Origin: CAIKKV01 sp044346855
GTDB taxonomy: Bacteria; Verrucomicrobiota; Kiritimatiellia; CAIKKV01
Reading direction: 5' to 3'
DNA: 42,210 nucleotides
Assembly: GCA_044346855.1 (NCBI GenBank)
Contig: JBIIYJ010000009.1
Span: 1 to 42,210 of the forward strand
The first letter of the stretch is position 1, and each line of letters starts with the position of its first letter. This document shows, piece by piece, positions 15,801-23,881 of this stretch. Below the pieces are notes generated by a model that saw nothing but the letters and a program-made list of their open reading frames with translations, did not search any database and was not told the origin of the DNA. Made by a program: the position numbers and the translations under genes.

Positions 15801-16765
15801 TCGCCCGCCACCGTGACGCCCGTGAAAATGGACTTCGCCCCTCCTCCGGAAAGCGTGAGGTGGCCGTAGGAAAGGCCGTTGACGGTTTGATCGCCGGCGC
15901 CGGCAAACGCCACCGTGCTCGCGGGATCGAGCGCCACCGTCGCGTAATTGGACGGGAAATTCGCGGCGCCGCCCGCAATCAGGCCGGCATTCGCCGCCAC
16001 TGTCAGGGCGCCCCCGGCGCTTGCGCGGTTTGCCGTGAACGCGGCCAGGTTCAACGTGCCGGAGGCGATTGTCAGGTTCCCGGCCACGGCGGGATTTCCC
16101 GTCAGCGAAGCAGTGTTCCCGGCCCCGGCGTTGACGACCAGATTGTTGTAATTGGTGCCGCGGATCAACGGGGCGGGCCCGTTGAACTCGACCGTGCCCG
16201 TCGCGGGCGTGAAGGTTCCGGCGGCGGCGGACATGAAACTGCCGCCGACCTTCAGCGTTCCCGCGCCCGTGAAGCGGATGCGGGATTCGATGCCGGCGGT
16301 CGTCAGGTTGCTCACGATCGTGGCGGTGCCGTCCGCAATCGAAAGCTCCGTATACCGGGTGGCGGTGCCCGCGCCGGCGAGCGCCAGGGATCCTGCGGTA
16401 AGCGAACCCGAGCCGACCGCAATCCGCGTGCTCCGCGAGCTGGCGGCAGGCACAACCGTTGTAATCCCCCCTGAAACGGCAAGCGAATTCGTTCCGCTCA
16501 GCGTAATGCCGTTGACCGTATTGGGGGCGAGAAAGGCCAGCGATGCGCAACTGGCCGGCGCGTCCACGGTTACGGTGACGCCGGCGTTGATGATCACCGC
16601 GTCACCCGCAACCGGGGCGGGGTTGCCTCCCCACGTGGCCGCTGAACTCCACACGCCCGCCACGCTTCCCGTCCGCGTCACCGCCTGCGCGGACGAACCG
16701 GATGACACAACAACAGCCAACAGCCCTAGACCCGTGAACAACCGGAAGCAAAAATGGAAATTCAT
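12875..16765 (-). CDS. Large secreted beta-strand-repeat protein with InlB-like repeats and C-terminal GTLLIVR
   Basis: A 1296-aa exported protein of unknown function. A signal peptide (FTGLGLLAVVVSSGSSAQA) leads to the module VWSSAATWGGNPAPVAGD. Low-complexity beta-solenoid-like sequence (Gly/Ala/Thr/Asn-rich) runs to about residue 380. Two tandem repeats of about 80 aa follow (sharing GSGTQAVFQ/GPGSQAEFQ and TWVWTNYWL/TWSWANEYYL), then an InlB B-repeat-like unit (GGHVFLQWAGDVP). The W-module recurs near residue 645 (GNWFTATNWAPMGVPGTGD). The C-terminal third has Gly-rich segments such as GYGGGRYSGGGHGGYGG. The last residues are GGTLLIVR and stop. No autotransporter barrel and no terminal aromatic are seen. 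AGGAGGG precedes the ATG. It lies downstream of another secreted protein but behind a candidate terminator. Confidence 0.85.
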   Translation of the reverse strand: MNFHFCFRLFTGLGLLAVVVSSGSSAQAVTRTGSVAGVWSSAATWGGNPAPVAGDAVIINAGVTVTVDAPASCASLAFLAPNTVNGITLSGTNSLAVSGGITTVVPAASSRSTRIAVGSGSLTAGSLALAGAGTATRYTELSIADGTATIVSNLTTAGIESRIRFTGAGTLKVGGSFMSAAAGTFTPATGTVEFNGPAPLIRGTNYNNLVVNAGAGNTASLTGNPAVAGNLTIASGTLNLAAFTANRASAGGALTVAANAGLIAGGAANFPSNYATVALDPASTVAFAGAGDQTVNGLSYGHLTLSGGGAKSIFTGVTVAGDLSIAPTGAAVAVVADGLDLAVERLSLGGFGRINGSWGSSASGATYQDDTFFDPTTGRVIVNSDSRTYSTLTIAGDPAPYATPGPLGYGETGGLLSGSWLTNSVAPAVMAGGLGWRCDGWRLAKTVGGAALAQGSGTQAVFQVSTNITLTWVWTNYWLTIAGSPANFSAASPLNYGAYTNIEESAWITNSVVTPVNELNGNRKACAGWTLAVAGGGVISGGPGSQAEFQMRAENLALTWSWANEYYLDATANSNGTVTAAGWHVDGSQAQLEASADGGHVFLQWAGDVPVGAHTNNPLTVTMDRARAIRAQFAAESAASRTWRGNGNWFTATNWAPMGVPGTGDVVFIGSGSCTLADPARVGSMTISNATLVFTNWLTALTVAGGVRLQTNATLTTPVTAYRSALSNRVHLVCDSLVVEGGGRINVDAKGYGGGWAANGIANFDSYGIGPGAIAAAYPGAGSYGGRGGEQFSTTPAYRSGNLYGDYAAPTGPGSGGGSTDGRAGYAGGNGGGAVRIEAAGHVLVNGAITANGGLASQYSSPGSGGAIWISCRTIGGTNGLVSATGLSADRGGGGGGRVAITYNPVEQAALPSPELSLSTRGGLGTGVSPVRDGDIGSLYLTDWSLLGEVINDAGKLFLETGLPAGFDRLNVSNGWIRFPEGGYALTVTNDVVVQGPTGRLDFGGNQHYSSSGLWSPLNTASAATTVEVGGSVILTNAGQMGLVSAPTNAAAGPAGGWLVVNGRLEVGSQSELFLYSSQTNGGSYRILCGDLVIRTNGGVYANGAGFAGGRNSSGLGYGGGRYSGGGHGGYGGAYDIDNLGRGAAYGASNRVVHCGSGGGAGDSLARYQNSAGFGGGLIWIEAVNGMTVDGAIQASGGAGGVNYSSGGAGGGIYLACRRWAGRATGQVRANGGSSGGGTGGGGGGGRIHIRRRVIYDTYAGAYSVTGGNGVYEDGAAGTVYLEELPGAGGTLLIVR

Positions 16766-16793
16766 ATAAGCGCCCTCCTATGACCTCTAGCGG

Positions 16794-16820
16794 AAAAAAG
16801 CCTTGCCCGCCTGATAAGGC
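16794..16820 (-). terminator. Candidate intrinsic terminator between the two secreted-protein genes
   Basis: On the minus strand GCCTT (16820-16816) pairs with AAGGC (16804-16800) around an 11-base loop, followed by six T (16799-16794). The stem is short but the T tract is clear. It would end or reduce transcription from the upstream operon. Confidence 0.5.
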
Positions 16821-16884
16821 CCATCTTATTCGCCCACCTGCCATAAAGCAACAACAACGCAACCCCGAACGTTCCGCGAACCCG

Positions 16885-18585
16885 CTACCGGATCATCAGG
16901 AGGGAGCCCGCCCGCAACGTTCGGCGGCCCGCGGCAAAAAGCCCCATCGCATTCAAATCGGACACCGCGATCAGCTTTTTGGAGGTGTTCAGCGAGGCGT
17001 TCAACTCCGCCCAGGCCGACCCGTTCCAGCGGAACAGCTTCAGCTGATCCTCGGGAATGCCACGGACGGCCGCGGCGGACGGATCATACCGCAGGCTCAA
17101 CGCCCCGTTGGTGAAGGCCAGCCCCGAGAACGCATGCACGCTGACGGCTTCCAGCGCGCCCGGGCCCGGCACATCGGCCCGGTCCGCGGCCAGCAATTCC
17201 CCCCACACCTTCCCGCTCGTGGTTCCCTTGAAGGTCCACCGGACGGCATTGATCAGGTTCATCTCCGTGTTCGACGCCGAATGGCCCCAGTTCGCGGCGG
17301 AGGAGGCCACGCTCACCGGCGGCAGCATCAGCTTGCCTCGGTTGACCGCAAACCAGCCGTTGGTTTCGCCGGGCCCGCTGTAAATCAGCGTCGCGACCGA
17401 CGCCAGGCCGGTCATGTTCAGCGCCCGGGCGACGCCGTAGCCGTCGGCCACGATCCGGCCGCTGTTCTGCAGCGGGCCCGTCAGGCCGAAGCGGTTCGTC
17501 ACCCCGTCATCCGACCAGCCCCGGAATTCGCCGGACCCGGCGGCGCCCTGCCGCACGATCATGCCGCAGCCGGCTTGCTTCTGCTGCAGGTCGCCGGCCC
17601 CCCCGGCCGTTCCGAAATAGAAAACTCCAGACCCCGATGCGCCCGCGATCACGCTGCGCTCCGGCCAGGCCGACTTGTCCACCCTCAGCGTCCCCCCTTC
17701 CAGGCGGTATTCTCCGGAGCCGCCTGCAGCGCTGCCAAGCGTGACTGCCCGGAACTCCGCGATTCCGCCCGTCTGAAGGATCAGGCCCGTATGGCTGTTC
17801 CCCACCAGAACCCCCGCGTCAAAGTAGACGGCCCCCTGCCGGAACGCCAGCTCTCCGACGGCCGAATTGCCGATGCTCGCGCCCACGCCGTTGACCAGCG
17901 CGGCGTTTCGCACGTCCAGAACCGCGTCCGGTCCATCCACGGTAACCCGCCCCGTTTTACCGGCGGTCGTGCCCACGTTGAAGTTATAACCCGTGACAAC
18001 GAACCGGCCCCCGGTCAGCTCGTAGTCCCCGCTGGAGCAGGAAAACCGCCCGTTATTGACGCCCGCCGTCCGCAATTCGACCGTGCCGCCCGATTGCCTC
18101 ACCAGGCCGTCGCCCACATTTCCGCCGATGGTGAAATCGCCATACATGACGATGAGCCCATTTGAAACGGCCAGGTCGCCCAGGGAGCCGGCGTAATAAC
18201 CCAGCCGGAAGCCCTTGTCGCTCCAGAGAAACCCGCCGGCCTGGACCCACACCCCGGTTCCGGAGGATCCTAGCGAGACGACCGCAACGGCATTGCTCAG
18301 CCACGCCGCGGCCCCCTCCAGCCTTGCCGTTCCCCGTTTTCCCGCCGAGGCGCCCAGCGTGACGCCGGCGCTCTCACCCGAGCCGGTCAACACGGCCGTG
18401 CCGCCATTGTCGATGTAGGCCAGCAGGTTTCCGCCCGCGTCCGGCAGGCCCGACACCCAGTTGGTCGGCTCGAGCCAGTCGCCCGCCGTGAGCGGCTTCC
18501 AGACCGTGTTGGCCGCCTCCACCGTCAGAGCAAGGGCCGCCGCCAGCGCGCAAACTGTCCCTATCTTAGAAAAGAATCGCGTCAT
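16885..18585 (-). CDS. Secreted beta-strand-repeat protein ending in GSLLMIR
   Basis: A 566-aa exported protein of unknown function. The signal peptide (KIGTVCALAAALALTVEA) is followed by the W-module (AGDWLEPTNWVSGLPDAGGN). The body is repeated pectin-lyase-like or solenoid-like strands rich in Gly, with turns such as GVTLGASAGKRGTARLEG, VVSLGSSGTGVWVQAGG and ASIGNSAVGELAFRQGAVYF. A more globular C-terminal region (from about residue 440) contains LFRWNGSAWAELN. The protein ends RAGSLLMIR and stop. No membrane barrel, LPXTG or PEP-CTERM motif is seen. GGAA lies nine bases before the ATG. It starts 27 bases after the glycoside-hydrolase-like gene, so it is probably under the same LacI control and acts outside the cell on, or while bound to, the same carbohydrate; that last point is inference. 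Confidence 0.85.
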   Translation of the reverse strand: MTRFFSKIGTVCALAAALALTVEAANTVWKPLTAGDWLEPTNWVSGLPDAGGNLLAYIDNGGTAVLTGSGESAGVTLGASAGKRGTARLEGAAAWLSNAVAVVSLGSSGTGVWVQAGGFLWSDKGFRLGYYAGSLGDLAVSNGLIVMYGDFTIGGNVGDGLVRQSGGTVELRTAGVNNGRFSCSSGDYELTGGRFVVTGYNFNVGTTAGKTGRVTVDGPDAVLDVRNAALVNGVGASIGNSAVGELAFRQGAVYFDAGVLVGNSHTGLILQTGGIAEFRAVTLGSAAGGSGEYRLEGGTLRVDKSAWPERSVIAGASGSGVFYFGTAGGAGDLQQKQAGCGMIVRQGAAGSGEFRGWSDDGVTNRFGLTGPLQNSGRIVADGYGVARALNMTGLASVATLIYSGPGETNGWFAVNRGKLMLPPVSVASSAANWGHSASNTEMNLINAVRWTFKGTTSGKVWGELLAADRADVPGPGALEAVSVHAFSGLAFTNGALSLRYDPSAAAVRGIPEDQLKLFRWNGSAWAELNASLNTSKKLIAVSDLNAMGLFAAGRRTLRAGSLLMIR

Positions 18586-18612
18586 TGCAGTCGTTCCTTC
18601 CCGGCTGGTCTG

Positions 18613-20208
18613 TCAATACGCATGCCAGGGATTGTAGCGTCCGACTACCAAATCGCCAATCACCTTCGTTTGGTGGGCGGATTTGGCCGGCCACTCGCCC
18701 CGGACAAGCGTGTCGAGCATACCGCGATCGCCAAACCGGCGCATGGCCTCCCACTCCACGCCGATCACCGACTCGGCGTCCCAGAACCAGCCGCCGTCCA
18801 GGCCGGAATCCAGGATCGAGGCCATGTGCCGGGCGCGCGCCTTCATATCGCCATTCACCCACGCCAGCCCGTGGGCGCCCACGTTCGAGCCGCCGGAAAA
18901 GACCTTCACGCCGCCCTCCTTCAGCGCCCGCACCGGCGCCAGCTCGGCGTTCAGCGCGGGACTGTCGCCATGCCCCGCGCCCACCATGATCGACTCCACC
19001 AGCCCCCGGCGGGCCAGCAAATCGGCCTCCAGGCCGAACAGGCGGTTGTGCGCGAAGTCGCGCGGCACGATGCAGGAAAGCGACTTTCCGCGCCTTTCGA
19101 CCAGCCGCTTCACCCGCTCCACGAAGCCGGCCAGCAGTTCGTGCCGCACCGCCAGCAGTTCAGGCGTATCCACCTCCGCGGGCAGCGTTGGCCGGCGCCC
19201 GTGTTTGCGCCGGTACGCCTCGAGCACCGGCTCCTCACAGATCATGAGCGGCAGACCGCGGTTGAACGCCAGGCACAGCCCATCGGGCTGGTAATCGAGC
19301 AGTTCGTCAAAGTAGGCCAGCATATGATCCTGCACGCCCGGCCAGGCGTAGCTCATCAGGTTGACGGCCCGGCCCCACTCATCCCGGCAATGCCATTCCG
19401 GGTGAGCCTTGAAAAACCGGGTGGTCCACCCGCTGTGGGGAAAGGGGCCGTAAAAAGCGCTCATCCGAATATAGTAATGCAGCTCCAGCCCGTATTCGCG
19501 TGTGGCCGCCCGCACCACGCCCAGCGGATCCGCTCCCGCCGCCTGACACCGCTGGAGCGACCGGCAGAATATCCGCTCTCCGGGCACCAGGTGCGTGTCA
19601 TCGGGCCGCACCGGACTTTCCGACACCTTCGAATCCGGGCGGAGACTCAGAAGGCCCCCGCCGTAAACCCCCCAGACCAGGCGGAAAAAATCGCCGTCGC
19701 GGAAGGGATAGACATGGCGATAAATGTCGCGGGGAGAGTCCAGGCCCCGGAAGAAGACGCCGTGGCCGTCATTGGTGACGATCAGGTTGCGGTGGTTTTC
19801 CGCGGGACCGGCGCACGGCTCGGCCTTCAGGTAAAACAGCTTTGCCTCCTGCGACCGGTCAGCTCCGCGAACGGGCGCCAGATGCAGGCGGCGGCCGGTG
19901 AAATCCGCAGCCGGAAGACAGGTGTCACGCACCACGGAAACATCGCCCGGCAATTCACAGTAGCCTGTCTCGCCGTCGAGCCACACCCGGATGGCGGGAT
20001 TGTGACCCACGTGGAGCCGATGCCAGCCGGTCAGCCCCAGGTCCAGCACCAGTTCCACCGCCGGACTATGCGCGCCAGTTGCCAGCCCTACGCCATCAAA
20101 GTCGTCGAGCCCGATCGGCAGCGGAACCCACCCGGCTCCAGGCCCGCTGGCCGGTCTGAAACCGCCGACCACCAAACCCGGAAGATCCCTAAAAACGGTC
20201 GTTTTCAT
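18613..20208 (-). CDS. Glycoside-hydrolase-like TIM-barrel protein
   Basis: A 531-aa protein. The N-terminal part (about 1-200) looks like a beta-sandwich (ELVLDLGLTGWHRLHVG, GETGYCELPGDVSVV). The rest resembles the GH10-like hypothetical glycosidase group: HYYIRMSAFYGPFPHSGW, AHPEWHCRDEWGRAVNLMSY, a barrel strand with QPDGLCLAFNRG, and late strands GGVKVFSGGSNVGAHG and GLDGGWFWDAES. Candidate acidic catalytic residues exist but I cannot assign them. No signal peptide is visible (starts MKTTVFRDLPG), so it may act in the cytoplasm, unlike its secreted operon partner. The ATG at 20208 has GGAG upstream; longer upstream starts would cross the promoter. The LacI-type operator at 20284-20297 lies in its promoter. 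Confidence 0.75.
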   Translation of the reverse strand: MKTTVFRDLPGLVVGGFRPASGPGAGWVPLPIGLDDFDGVGLATGAHSPAVELVLDLGLTGWHRLHVGHNPAIRVWLDGETGYCELPGDVSVVRDTCLPAADFTGRRLHLAPVRGADRSQEAKLFYLKAEPCAGPAENHRNLIVTNDGHGVFFRGLDSPRDIYRHVYPFRDGDFFRLVWGVYGGGLLSLRPDSKVSESPVRPDDTHLVPGERIFCRSLQRCQAAGADPLGVVRAATREYGLELHYYIRMSAFYGPFPHSGWTTRFFKAHPEWHCRDEWGRAVNLMSYAWPGVQDHMLAYFDELLDYQPDGLCLAFNRGLPLMICEEPVLEAYRRKHGRRPTLPAEVDTPELLAVRHELLAGFVERVKRLVERRGKSLSCIVPRDFAHNRLFGLEADLLARRGLVESIMVGAGHGDSPALNAELAPVRALKEGGVKVFSGGSNVGAHGLAWVNGDMKARARHMASILDSGLDGGWFWDAESVIGVEWEAMRRFGDRGMLDTLVRGEWPAKSAHQTKVIGDLVVGRYNPWHAY

Positions 20209-20275
20209 CGCGTCTCCTCTCGGAGAAAAAAAGGACTGACAGGCCTTTGACCCAGGCCAGCCTACAGACAGCATT

Positions 20276-20304
20276 AGATTAATATACAACGTTGTATTTG
20301 ACAA
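20276..20304 (-). promoter_or_regulatory. Promoter of the glycoside-hydrolase-like operon
   Basis: On the minus strand -35 TTGTCA (20304-20299), a 17-base spacer and a weak -10 TAATCT (20281-20276). The palindromic operator lies wholly within the spacer, so a bound LacI-type regulator would exclude polymerase. Confidence 0.55.
20284..20297. promoter_or_regulatory. LacI-family operator, perfect 14-bp palindrome
   Basis: ATACAACGTTGTAT is a perfect palindrome with a central CG, the usual form of LacI-family operators, in the gap between the divergent regulator gene and the glycoside-hydrolase-like operon. A TTGACA overlaps its right edge (20298-20303) on the + strand. It may control both directions. 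Confidence 0.8.
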
Positions 20305-20334
20305 GGTCAATAGTGATCGGTTAAGGTGCGAAGC

Positions 20335-21408
20335 ATGACGGAGTCACGACCAGGCGAGAACGGGGCCCGGAAGAAGCGGGTGACGCTGGCCGACGTGGCC
20401 GGAAAGGCGCGCGTCAGCCTGGCGACCGTGAGCCAGATCCTGAACAACCGGCCCACTTGCTGGGCCTCGGCCGAAACGCGAAAACGGGTCATGGACGCCG
20501 TGAGCGAACTGGGGTACCGGCCCAATCTGTCGGCCCGGGCTCTCCGGTCGGGTGAAACCCTCACGATCGGCATGGTGACGACAGCCCTGGGAATCGGAAA
20601 CGCCCGCAACCGGTTCGCGGGCGTGGAGGAAGCCGCGGAAAAGGAAGGCTATTCCGTCATGCTCTGCTTCCACCCCAACCGGCCCGACACGGAAGACCTG
20701 CGCATCCGGAGCTTTCTTGACCGGGGGGTGGACGGACTCCTGGTCTACCCCTCCGAAGCCGGGCCCCACCCTGAGCTGCAAAAGCTGGTGGAGGACGGAT
20801 TCCCGCTGGTCACGTTCGACGGGGCCGCCCTGCTGGACTTCGCATGCGATGACATCTGCCCCGACTATGCGGCCGTGGGCCGGCTCCAGGTCCAGCACCT
20901 GCTGGAATCGGGCCGCCGGCGCCTCTGCCTCATCAACACCCGCCCCAACGCGAAGATTAACGCCCTCCGCGAGGCCGGCGCGCTGGAGGCCGCCGCGGAG
21001 GCGGGCCTCCCGCCCCCGCTGGTGCTGACCCTGAACCAGCCGGGCACGAAAGAGTCGCCCGACCTGGGCGAGCTGGAAAATGAAATCGCCGCCTTCCTGC
21101 GGGCGCACCAGGGGCAATTTGACGGACTCCTCAGCTACGACAGCCTGTCGGCCGTGGCGCTCAGGGCCTTGCTCCGGCTCGGGCTTCGGGTCCCGGACGA
21201 TGTAGCCGTCATGGGCGCCGGCAACTCGATCATCGGGGAATACAACTCCCTGCCCATTTCCACCGTCAGCACGCAGGACGACCGGCAGGGCGCGGCGGCA
21301 TTCGGCCTGTTGCTGGACCGGATGAAAGGCCGGCTGGGCGGCCCGACGCCGCGCCGGCTCCATCAGGAACTGGTGCTCATGCCCCGGGCGTCAACGGTCA
21401 CCCGTTAA
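20335..21408 (+). CDS. LacI-family transcriptional regulator
   Basis: A 357-aa DNA-binding regulator. The helix-turn-helix is at residues 16-37 (VTLADVAGKARVSLATVSQI), followed by the hinge (RPNLSARALRSGETLTIGMV) that inserts in the minor groove at a central CG. A periplasmic-binding-protein-like sensor domain follows (RSFLDRGVDGLLVYP, PDDVAVMGAGNSIIG, ISTVSTQDD), expected to bind a sugar or sugar derivative. AAGG lies eight bases before the ATG at 20335; a GTG three codons upstream is less likely. It is divergent from the glycoside-hydrolase-like operon across a palindromic operator, so that operon is the likely target. Its 3' end overlaps the convergent transporter gene by 11 bases. Confidence 0.93.
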   Translation: MTESRPGENGARKKRVTLADVAGKARVSLATVSQILNNRPTCWASAETRKRVMDAVSELGYRPNLSARALRSGETLTIGMVTTALGIGNARNRFAGVEEAAEKEGYSVMLCFHPNRPDTEDLRIRSFLDRGVDGLLVYPSEAGPHPELQKLVEDGFPLVTFDGAALLDFACDDICPDYAAVGRLQVQHLLESGRRRLCLINTRPNAKINALREAGALEAAAEAGLPPPLVLTLNQPGTKESPDLGELENEIAAFLRAHQGQFDGLLSYDSLSAVALRALLRLGLRVPDDVAVMGAGNSIIGEYNSLPISTVSTQDDRQGAAAFGLLLDRMKGRLGGPTPRRLHQELVLMPRASTVTR

Positions 21409-22705
21409 AGTAGCGCAGGTAGATGTAGCCGGAGCAGAGGACCAGGCTGAGCAGGGTTATCGGGATCCCCAACTTGCAGAAATCCCAGAATGAAAAGGGC
21501 TGGTTGTTGCGCTTGGCCACCTGGGCGATCACCACGTTTGCGGAGGCGCCGATCAGCGTGCCGTTGCCGCCCAAGCAGGCGCCAAGAGCCAAAGACCAGA
21601 ACAAGGGATGAGTGATCTGGGCCGAAATCTGGGCCTCCTGCCCCTCGAGCCCCATCTGGCGGGCGAAGACCGGCGCCATGCTCTGGACCAACGGAATCAT
21701 GGCCATGACCAGCGGGATGTTGTCCACGATGGCCGAGGCGATAGCGCTAAACCACAAGATCGCCAGAGCCGTCATCATCAGGTTACCACCCGTCATATCC
21801 AGCATGAGCCGCCCCAAGGCCTCGAATACGCCGTTATGCTCGAGCCCGAAGATCAGCATGAACAGGCCAATGAAGAAGAAGATCGTATTCCACTCCACGT
21901 AGGTCAGGATCTCGTGCGCCTCCCGGCGGACGACGATCGCCATGACCACGGCTCCAGCCATGGCCAGCAGGCCCGGCTCGATGTTCAGGAACCGGCCCAG
22001 GAAGAGGCCGGCCAGCACGAAGGCGAAGACCACGGCGGCCTTGCGCAGGGGGCCGGGCTGGAGGATGGCCAGGTCCGGGCGGGCGCGGCGGATGCGCTCG
22101 CGGCCCGTGTCGTTCGTACGCATCTTTTTCCGGTAAAAGACACCCACCACCACCAGGCTCGCGGCCATGACAATCAGGATAATGGGCGTCAGGTTGATGA
22201 TGAACTCGTTGAACGAGAGGTGCGCGCGAGCGCCGATCAGAATGTTGGGGGGGTCGCCGACCAGGGTCGCCGTACCGCCGATATTGGAGAATATCGCCTC
22301 CAGGATCAGTATTGGCTTAGTGGGGATCTCGAGGATCTGGGTAACAAAGATGGTCAGCGGCGCGATCAGGATGACCGTTGTCACATTGTCCAGAAAGGCC
22401 GAGATCACGGCCGTGAGAACCAGGAACGAGATCATAATGACCAGTCCGTTCCCGCCCCCCAGCCGGGCCAGATGAATGGCCATCCACTCGAAAACGCCGG
22501 TCTGCGAGAGAATGCCCACGATGACCATCATTCCGACGAGCAGGAAGATCACGTTCATGTCGATGGCGCCCAGCGAAAGCTCGTAGGGCACGGCGCCCGA
22601 GACCACCATGGCGACGGCGCCAAGGAGCGCGGCCAGGGTTTTGTCGAGCTTTTCGGACGCAATCAGAACATACGTGACAAGAAAGATGATAACAGCCGTA
22701 ATCAT
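21398..22705 (-). CDS. ArsB/NhaD-family ion transporter (SLC13-like)
   Basis: A 435-aa inner-membrane transporter with about twelve segments. Both signature half-repeats are intact: FLDNVTTVILIAPLTI plus IGGTATLVGDPPNILIGA in the first half, and AIVDNIPLVMAMIPLV plus GGNGTLIGASANVVIA in the second. The Asp-Asn pairs are the proposed ion-coupling sites of NhaD-type Na+/H+ antiporters and ArsB-type carriers. The substrate (Na+/H+, arsenite, or an anion) cannot be settled from sequence. The operon context argues against a simple arsenite role: it begins eight bases after an EIIA-CBS gene, whose product probably regulates it. The ribosome-binding site AAGGGA overlaps the stop codon of that gene. 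Confidence 0.88.
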   Translation of the reverse strand: MITAVIIFLVTYVLIASEKLDKTLAALLGAVAMVVSGAVPYELSLGAIDMNVIFLLVGMMVIVGILSQTGVFEWMAIHLARLGGGNGLVIMISFLVLTAVISAFLDNVTTVILIAPLTIFVTQILEIPTKPILILEAIFSNIGGTATLVGDPPNILIGARAHLSFNEFIINLTPIILIVMAASLVVVGVFYRKKMRTNDTGRERIRRARPDLAILQPGPLRKAAVVFAFVLAGLFLGRFLNIEPGLLAMAGAVVMAIVVRREAHEILTYVEWNTIFFFIGLFMLIFGLEHNGVFEALGRLMLDMTGGNLMMTALAILWFSAIASAIVDNIPLVMAMIPLVQSMAPVFARQMGLEGQEAQISAQITHPLFWSLALGACLGGNGTLIGASANVVIAQVAKRNNQPFSFWDFCKLGIPITLLSLVLCSGYIYLRYFNG

Positions 22706-22713
22706 GACATCCC

Positions 22714-23631
22714 TTACCAGTTCAGCACATTGTCCAGCACATCATCGCGATCCAGCGTCCCGACCCACTTGCCTTCCGGGGTCACCACGTAGATCTGGGT
22801 CACCTTCTTCACGGCCAGCGCGAAGATCGCCTCCATCAGGGTGGCGTCGGGCGTCATTTTACAGATAGCTGTTTTCATCAGCCGGCGGGCGTCCGAGTGG
22901 GCTTCCTCCGTGAAATATTTCTCGAAGGGATCGAATTCCCGGATGAAGCTGACGCTTTTCAGCTGGTGGAAGAAGTCCGGCAGGCCGAACTCGAACAGGC
23001 TGTCGCAGGTGATTTCCCCGACCACGGCCCCCTGTTCGTCCACGACCGCCACCACGTCGATGTTTTCATCGTGCATGCGGCGGCTGACTTTGCGGAGCGG
23101 CGTGTCCAGGGTCACGGAGACGCCCGGCGCCTCCATGATGTCCTGCACGGTCACGGGAATATCCAGCGCCATCTTGCTGGCCGCCAGTTTCTTAAGCGCA
23201 TCCGCCGGGTCGGAAGCCTCCAGAAGAAGCTGCCGGTGGGCCGGGTCGCGGAAGAACTGGGTCAACCGCGCCATGGCGCCGAGGGTGAGCATAGGCGCGT
23301 TTTCGGGGGCGATCATCAGGCAGACCAGGTTAACCTTGTCGGTGTTCCCAAAATCAATCGGCTCCTTCAGGATAGCAATCGCGATGCCCAGTCCCGTGAA
23401 CCCGGGGATCCGGGCGTGGGGAAAGGCCAGCCCGCGGCCCATCACCGTGGCTCGCTGCTCCTCGCGGGCGAGAATAGCCCCTTTCAGCGCGGCGGCCGAA
23501 AGGCCGGGATTCGTCCGGCTCAGGCGAGATTTTGTCAAGGCCTCAACCATCCGCGTCAGCAGCCCGTCCTTGTCAATCGGCCCCTCCGGCATCAGGAGTT
23601 GGTCGACTTCGAGCACATTCGTCAATTGCAT
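22714..23631 (-). CDS. EIIA (PTS fructose/nitrogen type)-CBS pair regulatory protein
   Basis: A 305-aa soluble protein. Residues about 1-150 are a PTS EIIA domain of the mannitol/fructose/nitrogen class, with the phosphorylatable His in GLAFPHARIPG. Residues about 158-305 form two CBS motifs (VQDIMEAPGVSVTLDTPL with VVAVVDEQGAVVGEI; CKMTPDATLMEAIF with QIYVVTPEGKWVGTLD), which usually sense adenine nucleotides. Between them is an insert with REFDPFEKYF, matched in the divergent paralogue. No EIIB or EIIC follows, so a sugar-transport role is unlikely; control of the adjoining transporter by phosphorylation and nucleotide state is the better guess. GGGAG lies upstream of the ATG, and a good promoter lies at 23766-23794. 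Confidence 0.87.
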   Translation of the reverse strand: MQLTNVLEVDQLLMPEGPIDKDGLLTRMVEALTKSRLSRTNPGLSAAALKGAILAREEQRATVMGRGLAFPHARIPGFTGLGIAIAILKEPIDFGNTDKVNLVCLMIAPENAPMLTLGAMARLTQFFRDPAHRQLLLEASDPADALKKLAASKMALDIPVTVQDIMEAPGVSVTLDTPLRKVSRRMHDENIDVVAVVDEQGAVVGEITCDSLFEFGLPDFFHQLKSVSFIREFDPFEKYFTEEAHSDARRLMKTAICKMTPDATLMEAIFALAVKKVTQIYVVTPEGKWVGTLDRDDVLDNVLNW

Positions 23632-23765
23632 CCCACTTCTCCCGGTACGATGACCCGGAAGCGGTCGGTCCGACAGGCCGCATACGCGTCCGCGGACCAG
23701 GAAATGGAGCCGCGCGGCGTTTACCGTTCAATCATGTCACGAAAAACTGAATCAAACGGGTGAAA

Positions 23766-23794
23766 AGTATGCCACACCTTCTCTGCCACGTCAA
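23766..23794 (-). promoter_or_regulatory. Promoter of the minus-strand EIIA-CBS/transporter pair
   Basis: On the minus strand, -35 TTGACG (23794-23789), exactly 17 bases, and -10 CATACT (23771-23766). Both hexamers are close to the sigma-70 consensus. The intergenic gap with the divergent paralogue is 250 bases. On the + strand there is a weak candidate, TTGAAA starting at 23820, for the other direction. Confidence 0.6.
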
Positions 23795-23881
23795 ATCATA
23801 AAGCCCTCTATATTAGGCCTTGAAATCGATTTCCCGATGGACCACTATTCAACGACGATGGACAACCGTCGAGGAGGCTCC

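Noticed and set aside
16780..18165. 461-codon + strand frame opposite the second secreted protein
   Set aside because: It is antisense to a gene with a signal peptide and a ribosome-binding site, and has no domain of its own.
21398..22705. Assignment of the transporter as the arsenite pump ArsB of the arsenic operon
   Set aside because: It lies 10 kb away, is co-directional with an EIIA-CBS gene and not with arsR, and its motifs do not separate ArsB from NhaD.
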